A DNA stretch of 64,000 nt from Psychrobium sp051201665. GTDB taxonomy: Bacteria > Pseudomonadota > Gammaproteobacteria > Enterobacterales > Psychrobiaceae. A model generated the notes under the pieces. It did no database searches. It was not told where the DNA came from and saw only the letters and a list, made by a program, of their open reading frames with translations. The stretch covers positions 3,720,001 to 3,784,000 of the forward strand of contig NZ_CP179210.1 in NCBI RefSeq assembly GCF_051201665.1, given 5' to 3'. Shown here in pieces: positions 42,322-49,552 of the stretch. Every line of letters starts with the position of its first letter. The first letter of the stretch is position 1. A program made the position numbers and the translations under genes.

Positions 42322-44627
42322 TGCGCCGTTTAACGTGGAAGCACTCGTTATTTATTGGCATACTTTTATTGGTTATGTCGCTATTTATTGCGGATACATT
42401 AGCGCCGCTCAATTTAAGTAAACTTAATGACGGCGTTACCGTAGTGAGCGACAACAAAGGTCGTCCACTACGAGCCTTCGCTAATCAAGATGGCATTTGG
42501 CGATATCGCGTAAGTGTTGATAACGTTAGTCCATATTATTTACAAGCCTTATTTACGTATGAAGATCGCCATTTCTATCAACACCCAGGCGTTAATCCCT
42601 TTGCAATGATACGCGCTGTCGGTCAAGCCATTTACCATGGTAAGGCTGTATCTGGTGGTTCAACGATTACCATGCAAGTGGCGCGATTACTTCACCCCAA
42701 TAAGCGAACTATAGCAGGCAAAGTTACTCAAATGCTTCGCGCATTGCAGCTTGAATGGCACTTTAGCAAAACTCAGATCTTGGAAATGTACTTAAACATT
42801 GCTCCCTTTGGCGGCCCCATAGAAGGTATACAGGCAGCAAGTTATGCTTATTTTGATAAACCAGCAAGCGATTTGACACAAAACGAAGCAGCGTTACTTG
42901 CTGTCTTGCCACAATCACCCAGCAGATATCGACCAGATCGTTATCCAGAACGTGCATTAAACGCGCGTAATAAATTGCTCGACCGTATGGCTAATTTTCA
43001 GCAGTGGCCAAACGCGATAGTCGCGACACTGAAGAAAGATCCTATCTATGCCGATTACTTTTCTCATCCCAACATTGCCCCCTTACTAAGCCGGCGCCTA
43101 AAATCATCACAATCACAAAAATCAGACTTACCTGATATTTCAACCTTTATTGATGGCGATATTCAGGAACAATTAGAGCATCAAGTAAAAGACTATTTAC
43201 ATCGCTTACCCCCCAAATCATCTGCAGCCGTATTAGTTATGGATGGACTCAATGGCGAAGTGAAAGCCTATCTTGGTTCAGGTAACTTCAACGATAATGA
43301 ACGTTTGGGACATGTTGATATGATAAAGGCGGTACGCTCGCCGGGCTCAACGCTAAAGCCCTTTGTGTATGGAGATGCCATCGAACAAGGTTTGATACAC
43401 GACCAATCGTTGTTGCATGATACGCCAATAATTAAAGGTGATTACCGCCCGCATAATTTTAGTGGCGGTTATTCAGGACCGGTATCAACAAGTGACGCAC
43501 TGCTACGAAGCCTAAACATTCCGGTGGTACAGGTACTCAATTATGGTACGAGTGAAGCCCTCACCGCACGGTTAAACAATGCTGGTCTATCATTACGTTG
43601 GCCTCAACATGCTAGCCCTAATCAAGCCTTGGTACTTGGCGGCGTCGGTATCAAACTCGAATCCTTAGTAACTGCCTATTCAGCGCTTATCAATCAAGGA
43701 CAAGCCCTCACCCCTCGCTATCAAAAATCGGTCGAGATAAAGCAGCAATTTCTATTATCGCCAGCAAGCGCATGGCTAGTTCAAAATATACTGCGCCAAC
43801 AGCAACAACCTGGCCGTATTAGTGACCAATTAAGTGAACATCAAAATAAATTGATTGGCTGGAAAACGGGCACAAGTTACGACAATAGAGATGCGTGGGT
43901 TATTGGTTTTTCGGGGCGCTATATCATTGGTGTATGGATCGGCAGAGCCGATGCAGTCGCACTACCTAATAACACTGGTAGTAAGCATGCACTGCCGCTA
44001 TTTTTGCAGGTAAGCCACCATTTTGATAATAACTTTATTCCACAGCGTCCCGCTAATGTATCTCGTCACTCCATATGCTGGCCTAGTGGAAGAGTTATCT
44101 CTGACACTGCACAGGATAACTGCCTAGAACAAAAAGAAGCGTGGCTTATTGATGGGCATGCCCCCGCAACCTTGACGAGTATACGTCCTAATTTTGGTAG
44201 TCGATTACGTTTACACTTCTATCTTGAACCCAATGGAACGCGCAGCAATTTACTTTGTGCTAGTGAAAATGCGGTTGTTTCAACAATCGATTTATGGCCT
44301 GATGCACTTAATCGATGGCTAGATAAACCAAAACAAAATCAACATCGGCTCCCAAAACTCAATACTAATTGCACTGAAAAGTCGACAATACATTCTCCAC
44401 TGCAAATTTCATCTATTAAACCTGAGAGTCACTTTATTAAAACCAATAACAACCCATTGCGCTTATTGCTGACGACTAACCAACCGTCGCAGAATATAAC
44501 TTGGCTCTTAAACGGAGAGTTAATCAATAATAAATTAGAGTTAACGATAGATCATCGGGGAAGTTATCAATTGATAGCATTATCTAATAATGGACAGCTT
44601 GATAAAGTCAATTTTTTCATTGAGTAA
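42321..44627 (+). CDS. pbpC: Penicillin-binding protein 1C
   Basis: 768 residues. After one membrane helix (about 10-28) comes a family 51 glycosyltransferase domain (FTYEDRHFYQHPGVNPFAMI, then VSGGSTITMQVARLLHP, with the catalytic glutamate in YEDRHF). The transpeptidase domain follows, with SPGSTLKPF (active serine in SxxK) and KTGTSYDNRDAW (KTG box). The C-terminal PBP1C domain begins near SRHSICWPSGRVI. It joins and cross-links peptidoglycan strands. It is translationally coupled to the macroglobulin gene. Confidence 0.95.
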   Translation: MRRLTWKHSLFIGILLLVMSLFIADTLAPLNLSKLNDGVTVVSDNKGRPLRAFANQDGIWRYRVSVDNVSPYYLQALFTYEDRHFYQHPGVNPFAMIRAVGQAIYHGKAVSGGSTITMQVARLLHPNKRTIAGKVTQMLRALQLEWHFSKTQILEMYLNIAPFGGPIEGIQAASYAYFDKPASDLTQNEAALLAVLPQSPSRYRPDRYPERALNARNKLLDRMANFQQWPNAIVATLKKDPIYADYFSHPNIAPLLSRRLKSSQSQKSDLPDISTFIDGDIQEQLEHQVKDYLHRLPPKSSAAVLVMDGLNGEVKAYLGSGNFNDNERLGHVDMIKAVRSPGSTLKPFVYGDAIEQGLIHDQSLLHDTPIIKGDYRPHNFSGGYSGPVSTSDALLRSLNIPVVQVLNYGTSEALTARLNNAGLSLRWPQHASPNQALVLGGVGIKLESLVTAYSALINQGQALTPRYQKSVEIKQQFLLSPASAWLVQNILRQQQQPGRISDQLSEHQNKLIGWKTGTSYDNRDAWVIGFSGRYIIGVWIGRADAVALPNNTGSKHALPLFLQVSHHFDNNFIPQRPANVSRHSICWPSGRVISDTAQDNCLEQKEAWLIDGHAPATLTSIRPNFGSRLRLHFYLEPNGTRSNLLCASENAVVSTIDLWPDALNRWLDKPKQNQHRLPKLNTNCTEKSTIHSPLQISSIKPESHFIKTNNNPLRLLLTTNQPSQNITWLLNGELINNKLELTIDHRGSYQLIALSNNGQLDKVNFFIE

Positions 44628-44793
44628 TTTTCACCACATTTAACAACTAATCGAGGCAATATTCATACTATTTATCTAATTTCAATGATTTTAAGAATAT
44701 TAATTCTAAATCCGGCTGCTAAATCATGTCAGTTTACGACTAATATTTAATTGCAAAACAAAAATTAACCATTAAAATGAAAGAGTTATATTA

Positions 44794-44950
44794 TACCAAT
44801 TGCATTAAATATTTGCCCACTTGTACTTGTTAAAATTAACTAAAATGGCGTTGCTCTCAATCCTAATAGCCAGCTATTAGTCAATCGAGCGCCTTGTTTT
44901 AGCTGATTTTCTCTACGCACAACAAGATCACTTACTTAATGCAATTGGTA
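44794..44950 (-). mobile_element. MITE family A, copy 3
   Basis: 157 bp in reverse orientation relative to copy 1, flanked by TTA on both sides (44791-44793, 44951-44953). It lies in the 400 bp gap between pbpC and rapZ, 78 bp upstream of the rapZ start. Apart from it, this gap is AT-rich and shows nothing I can name. Confidence 0.93.
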
Positions 44951-45028
44951 TTAAACACTATCTCAACTGATTTATAATTAGGCTTGATGATATGGGTATT
45001 TATTCTATTTCGATATTTAGGAACTATT

Positions 45029-45892
45029 GTGAAATTAACAATTATTAGTGGTACATCCGGCGCAGGGAAAAGCGTAGCGTTACGAGTCTTGGAAGACATT
45101 GGATACTACTGTGTCGACAACCTTCCGATTAATTTACTATTTCCTTTTATTCAAAATACTGAAGATTCAGAACAGCCAGTTGCAGTCAGCTTGGATGTTC
45201 GAAACATCCCCCCTACAGAAGAAGAGCTAGACGAATTATTAGAATCGTTAAGAAAGCACTGTGAACTTGAAATTCTGTTTCTAGATGCATCAAGCACTAA
45301 ATTGATTAAACGCTATAGCGAATCTCGCCGTCTTCATCCACTGACACAACAATGCTTGACCTTGATGGAAGCTGTAAAAGCAGAGAAAGTGATGTTGCAG
45401 CCTCTTGCGGCCGCCGCTGATTTAAAAATTGAAACGGGTGAACTCACTATTTATCAATTAAGTGATTTAATCAAAAAACGTCTTTTAGGCACACGCAGCA
45501 GCGAACTTGTTTTGGTATTTGAGTCTTTCGGTTTTAAATACGGCCTACCACGTGATGTTGATTATGTATTTGACGTTCGTTTCCTTCCTAACCCACACTG
45601 GGTGCCGGAACTACGTCCATTAACTGGTCTTGACTTGCCGGTGCAAGAATATTTATCAAGTAATGCCATGGTTAATAAACTTGAATCGCAAATCACTGAC
45701 TTCATTGGCACTTGGTTGCCAGAGCTAGAGCGAAATAACCGTAGTTATGTAACTATTGCCATTGGTTGTACTGGTGGTCAGCATCGCAGTGTTTATTTAG
45801 CCCAAAAATTAGCGAAGAACTTTTCAGAGCAACGTCATAATATTCAGATCCATCATCGTGAAATGGTTCGCAAAGGCGCAATTAATAGCTGA
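45029..45892 (+). CDS. rapZ: RNase adapter protein RapZ
   Basis: 287 residues from GTG 45029, which follows AGGA at seven bases. The product then begins MKLTIISGTSGAGKS (Walker A) like E. coli RapZ. Other matches are VLEDIGYYCVDNLPI, SLDVRNIP, RRLHPL, VFESFGFKYGLPRDVDYVFD, VRFLPNPHW and AIGCTGGQHRSVYLAQKLA. RapZ binds GlmZ-type small RNAs and glucosamine-6-phosphate and guides RNase E. It normally sits in an rpoN-hpf-ptsN-rapZ-npr cluster; here neither ptsN upstream nor npr downstream is present. Confidence 0.95.
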   Translation: MKLTIISGTSGAGKSVALRVLEDIGYYCVDNLPINLLFPFIQNTEDSEQPVAVSLDVRNIPPTEEELDELLESLRKHCELEILFLDASSTKLIKRYSESRRLHPLTQQCLTLMEAVKAEKVMLQPLAAAADLKIETGELTIYQLSDLIKKRLLGTRSSELVLVFESFGFKYGLPRDVDYVFDVRFLPNPHWVPELRPLTGLDLPVQEYLSSNAMVNKLESQITDFIGTWLPELERNNRSYVTIAIGCTGGQHRSVYLAQKLAKNFSEQRHNIQIHHREMVRKGAINS

Positions 45893-45988
45893 AAATGATT
45901 CAAACATCGGTTAGTATTAAATACTATACAAATCAATTAATTTTGTAATAGTTTCAATTAACCAACCTTCAATAAAAGTACTGTCGTT

Positions 45989-47350
45989 ATGCCAGAAACA
46001 GTCATCGAACAAGATTTCTCGAACAAAAAGTTCGACGAGCTCCAAAATGCGCTAAATAGCGGCATGTTCGTGCACGTTCGGCAAATATTGATGGATATGC
46101 CAGCGTGTGATGTTGCGCTGCTGTTAGAATCTAGTCCCTACAGAAGCCGTCAAGTGCTTTGGCAGCTAGTTGATCATGACGATCAAGGCGATATCCTCGA
46201 AGAGTTATCCGAAGACGTTCAAAAAAGCATTGTTAAGCAAATGCAGGCCCATCAAGTTGCGGCAGCAACAGAGGGGATGGATACCGATGATTTAACTGAC
46301 GTTCTACGTACCTTACCAGATAGTATTTATCGCCAAGTATTAGCGGCAATGGATGCGCAAGATCGTAGCCGTGTTGAAGCTGCGATGGCGTATGAGGAAG
46401 ACTCTGCTGGTAGTATCATGAACACGGATACTGTCACCTTACGCCCCGATGTTAATCTTGATGTTGTTATGCGCTATCTCCGGCTCAAAGGTGAACTTCC
46501 TGAAGCGACAGACATGCTATATGTCGTAAATAAAGACGACAAATTACTTGGCGGTGTCACCCTATCTACGCTTATTACAACCAATCCAATCATGACTGTA
46601 TCTCAGATCATGGATCGCACCATAGAAGCTATTCCAGCGGCAATGGACGAAACAGAAGTTGCTCAACAATTTGAGCGCCATGACTGGTTATCTGCCCCTG
46701 TTATCGATACTAGCGGCAAGCTACTAGGTCGTATTACCATCGATGACGTTGTTGATATTATTCGTGAAGAAGCTGAACATTCCATGATGAGTATGGCGGG
46801 TTTAGATGATGAAGAAGATACCTTTGCGCCAGTCATTAAGAGTACTCGTAAGCGTTCATTGTGGCTCGGCATCAATTTATTAACAGCGTTAGCGGCTGTT
46901 GCAGTAAGCAATTTATTCGAACCTATTCTTGCTCAAATGGCGATTCTAGCCATTCTTAATACCTTAGTACCCAGCATGGGCGGCATCGCAGGAAATCAAA
47001 CCCTAACCCTGATTATCCGTGGTATGGCACTTGGACATGTCGGCGATCGCAATAAACGTTGGTTGATTGGCAAAGAGTTAGCGATAGGTATGCTCAACGG
47101 CTTACTGTGGGCTTTAATCTTGTCTGTCGTTGTTGGCTTATGGCAACAGGATGTAAAACTTGGGTTGGTTATCGCTTTTGCAATGTTAGCTAATATGACG
47201 GCCGCTGGTTTATCCGGTGTCTTAATTCCGTTAACACTCAAACGCTTAAAGATTGATCCGGCATTAGCGGGTGGCGTTGTGTTAACCACTATTACTGATG
47301 TTGTCGGAATATTTGCCTTCCTAGGTACAGCAACGTTAGCTTATAGTTAA
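45989..47350 (+). CDS. mgtE: Magnesium transporter MgtE
   Basis: 453 residues with the MgtE order: N domain (about 15-130, FVHVRQILMDMPACDVALLL), two CBS domains (about 135-265, EEDSAGSIMNTDTVTLRPD), a connecting helix and five membrane helices (VLTTITDVVGIFAFLGTA at the end). The pore motif is GGIAGNQTLTLIIRG. It carries Mg2+ across the inner membrane with intracellular Mg2+ closing the gate. Its last four bases overlap the convergent sulfurtransferase gene. It follows rapZ after 96 bp. Confidence 0.95.
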   Translation: MPETVIEQDFSNKKFDELQNALNSGMFVHVRQILMDMPACDVALLLESSPYRSRQVLWQLVDHDDQGDILEELSEDVQKSIVKQMQAHQVAAATEGMDTDDLTDVLRTLPDSIYRQVLAAMDAQDRSRVEAAMAYEEDSAGSIMNTDTVTLRPDVNLDVVMRYLRLKGELPEATDMLYVVNKDDKLLGGVTLSTLITTNPIMTVSQIMDRTIEAIPAAMDETEVAQQFERHDWLSAPVIDTSGKLLGRITIDDVVDIIREEAEHSMMSMAGLDDEEDTFAPVIKSTRKRSLWLGINLLTALAAVAVSNLFEPILAQMAILAILNTLVPSMGGIAGNQTLTLIIRGMALGHVGDRNKRWLIGKELAIGMLNGLLWALILSVVVGLWQQDVKLGLVIAFAMLANMTAAGLSGVLIPLTLKRLKIDPALAGGVVLTTITDVVGIFAFLGTATLAYS

Positions 47351-48201
47351 AGTGATACGGGTAGTGACTCATCACTGCCCCACTGTGCCCACGAACCATC
47401 ATATAATCGCAAATTATTAAATCCAGCAATATGTGCTGCTAGCAATAATATGCATGCCGTAATCCCAGAGCCGCAACTAAAGATCATGGGATGATCAACA
47501 TCTTCAATACCAAGCTCAGCGAATTCCTTTTTTAATGCCTGCACCGACTTAAAACGGTCGCCATTAAGCACCTTAGCAAATGGTAAATTTAATGAGTTAG
47601 GAATATGACCAGGCCGTACATTAGGCCGCGGTTCAAGCGACTGCCCATGAAAACGAACTGCCCCTCGGGCATCAATTAACGTGTACTCACCATTTTTAAG
47701 ATTCGCTACAACTAACGATTGATTAGCCATCCACTCATGTTGTAATTGAGTAATATAATGACTTTTTTCGCCTAACGCTTGATAGCTAGCGACAACAGGT
47801 TGTTTCTCTAGTTGCCATTTTGGTAACCCACCATCAAGTACGTAAACATTTTTATGCCCCATTACTTTGAACAACCACCATGCACGTGGCGCAGAGTACA
47901 TCCCTTGATTATCATAGATAACGACAACATCGTCATTAGTGATACCTAGTTCCATCATATAATCGCTAAACTGCTTAACAGATGGCATAGTATTAGATAA
48001 TAAAGACGCACTATCACTCAAAGCTGTTTCGATATTCAGCGGTAAGCTTTGAGGCAGTAAAATTGGTAATTCATAGACTATTGGTTCTTTACCAACAATT
48101 TTTTTCATACTGGCATCAACTAACTTAATCTTGTCGTTAGCTAATTGAGTGGCTACCCAATCGCCGTTTACCAATGGTAAATTATTCAATATGCTCTTCA
48201 C
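47347..48201 (-). CDS. sseA: 3-mercaptopyruvate sulfurtransferase
   Basis: 284 residues with two rhodanese domains, the first inactive and the second catalytic. The active loop FSCGSGITACILLLA (CGSGITA) is the mercaptopyruvate sulfurtransferase version rather than CRxGx[RT] of thiosulfate sulfurtransferases. Other blocks are VVIYDNQGMYSAPRAWWLFK, GHKNVYVLDGGLPKW, LIDARGAVRFHG, RPGHIPNSLNLPF and LYDGSWAQWGSD. It transfers sulfur from 3-mercaptopyruvate to cyanide or thiols. A convergent end overlaps mgtE by four bases. Confidence 0.93.
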   Translation of the reverse strand: MKSILNNLPLVNGDWVATQLANDKIKLVDASMKKIVGKEPIVYELPILLPQSLPLNIETALSDSASLLSNTMPSVKQFSDYMMELGITNDDVVVIYDNQGMYSAPRAWWLFKVMGHKNVYVLDGGLPKWQLEKQPVVASYQALGEKSHYITQLQHEWMANQSLVVANLKNGEYTLIDARGAVRFHGQSLEPRPNVRPGHIPNSLNLPFAKVLNGDRFKSVQALKKEFAELGIEDVDHPMIFSCGSGITACILLLAAHIAGFNNLRLYDGSWAQWGSDESLPVSL

Positions 48202-48228
48202 TTAAGACGCTGCTCCAAAATACTGTTG

Positions 48229-49282
48229 TCACCCGTAAGCCGCGACTAATATTTGCTGTTTATCTAGCTTGGCGTTGCTTTCCCTGAACCACGCAAGATA
48301 ATTAGATAAATACGTCGCTGCCACACCTTTCATTTTTCCGTTAATCCAGCCTTTAAAGTTAGCTATCGCGCCATTCACCGTTTGGATATGGTACACCTCA
48401 TCTATTACTCTGATTTCACCGTTGATTAACCGCTTATGGTCACCATGTTTTTGTTTGGCAATTGCCACATAGGACCACGAACCATCGCTGCATAATACCA
48501 ATTGCATTAAATATTTGCCCACTTGTACTTGTTAAAATTAACTAAAATGGCGTTGCTCTCAATCCTAATAGCCAGCTATTAGTCAATCGAGCGCCTTGTT
48601 TTAGCTGATTTTCTCTACGCACAACAAGATCACTTACTTAATGTAATTGGTATAATACCGAGTGTTCAGTGATATTTTCAGCTAAATTCGCTGCTATTTC
48701 TGCCGTTGTATCAGCCGCTAACATAGGGGTAATCATATGGTTGCTGCGATCTATCGATAAAAGAACGGCAACTTGACCATCCTTGGTTCGTTTATCGATG
48801 CCGCCCCCTCGTTTTCTGGGCTGACGTTGCTCCGCTAAAGTGTTCGAACCTTTTTCTGAGTAAGCTAGAAAAAACTCATCAACTTCAATAATTCCCGATA
48901 GCTTATCGTCATTTTTACCCGCTTGAGCAACCAGAAAACGATGTCGCCATAAGAAAGCCGTTTTAAGGTTAATACCACAAACCTCGGCAGCTTCTCTTAG
49001 GGTTAATTTTAATTGCATACAACGCGCATAATCTTCCCACAGATGAGATTTATGTAATCGAGCGAATGGTGTCTTAGTCTTGTTGTTAAAGGTTTTATGA
49101 CAACCTTTACAGCGGTATCTCTGTATCGCACCTGATTTCCCCCACTTTTTCAATTGAGTGGATTCGCAATGAGGGCATTGTGGGGATAGGTCAAAAAGAG
49201 GCTGAATAATTTCATCGGTACTGATTTCAGCCTCTAGCGCTTGAATTGACTGATGAACTATCTCTCTTTGCGCTGGAGTCAT
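48229..49282 (-). pseudogene. IS1595-family transposase interrupted by a MITE
   Basis: The first part (49282 down to about 48653) has a zinc-ribbon (CPHCESTQLKKWGKSG, YRCKGCHKTF), an HTH region and the first DDE aspartate (IIEVDEFFLAYSEKG). The MITE at 48496-48652 then breaks the frame. After it, LVLCSDGSWSYVAIAKQ, QTVNGAIANFKGWINGKMKG and SNYLAWFRE give the rest of an ISXO2-like domain. Removing the MITE with one TAA joins them as HSVLCSDGSWSY in frame. Terminal inverted repeats of this IS could not be identified; a second MITE lies just upstream of the gene. Confidence 0.9.
48496..48652 (-). mobile_element. MITE family A, copy 4 (in the IS1595 transposase)
   Basis: 157 bp, flanked by TAA on both sides (48493-48495, 48653-48655). 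Same orientation as copy 3. The right end reads TTAATGTAATTGGTA, one base different from the other copies, as also seen in copy 7. Confidence 0.93.
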
Positions 49283-49310
49283 CGAGGAACGTTGTTTCGT
49301 TATCCGGTTA

Positions 49311-49468
49311 TACCAATTTGATTAAGTTTGTGATCTTGTTTTGCGAAGGAAAAACAAATGAAGGCAAGGCGCTTGATTGAGCAATAGCTGGCTATTGGGA
49401 TTGAAAGCAACGCAACATTCATTTTATTTTAACCAGCAAAAGTGGGCAATAACTTTGTCAACTTGGTA
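49311..49468 (+). mobile_element. MITE family B, copy 2
   Basis: 158 bp, TACCAATTTGATTAAG... to ...AACTTGGTA, flanked by TTA on both sides (49308-49310, 49469-49471). It is nearly the exact reverse complement of 19510-19667. It lies 28 bp upstream of the IS1595 transposase start. It may hide or replace the IS end; the gap to the hybrid kinase gene (49469-49552) shows nothing else. Confidence 0.92.
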
Positions 49469-49552
49469 TTAAGCTTACTTACAAATGATTTAGTATTGAT
49501 TACCAATACCTTCAATAAGTTAATCTCACTATTGAGTATAGACAACAATTAG

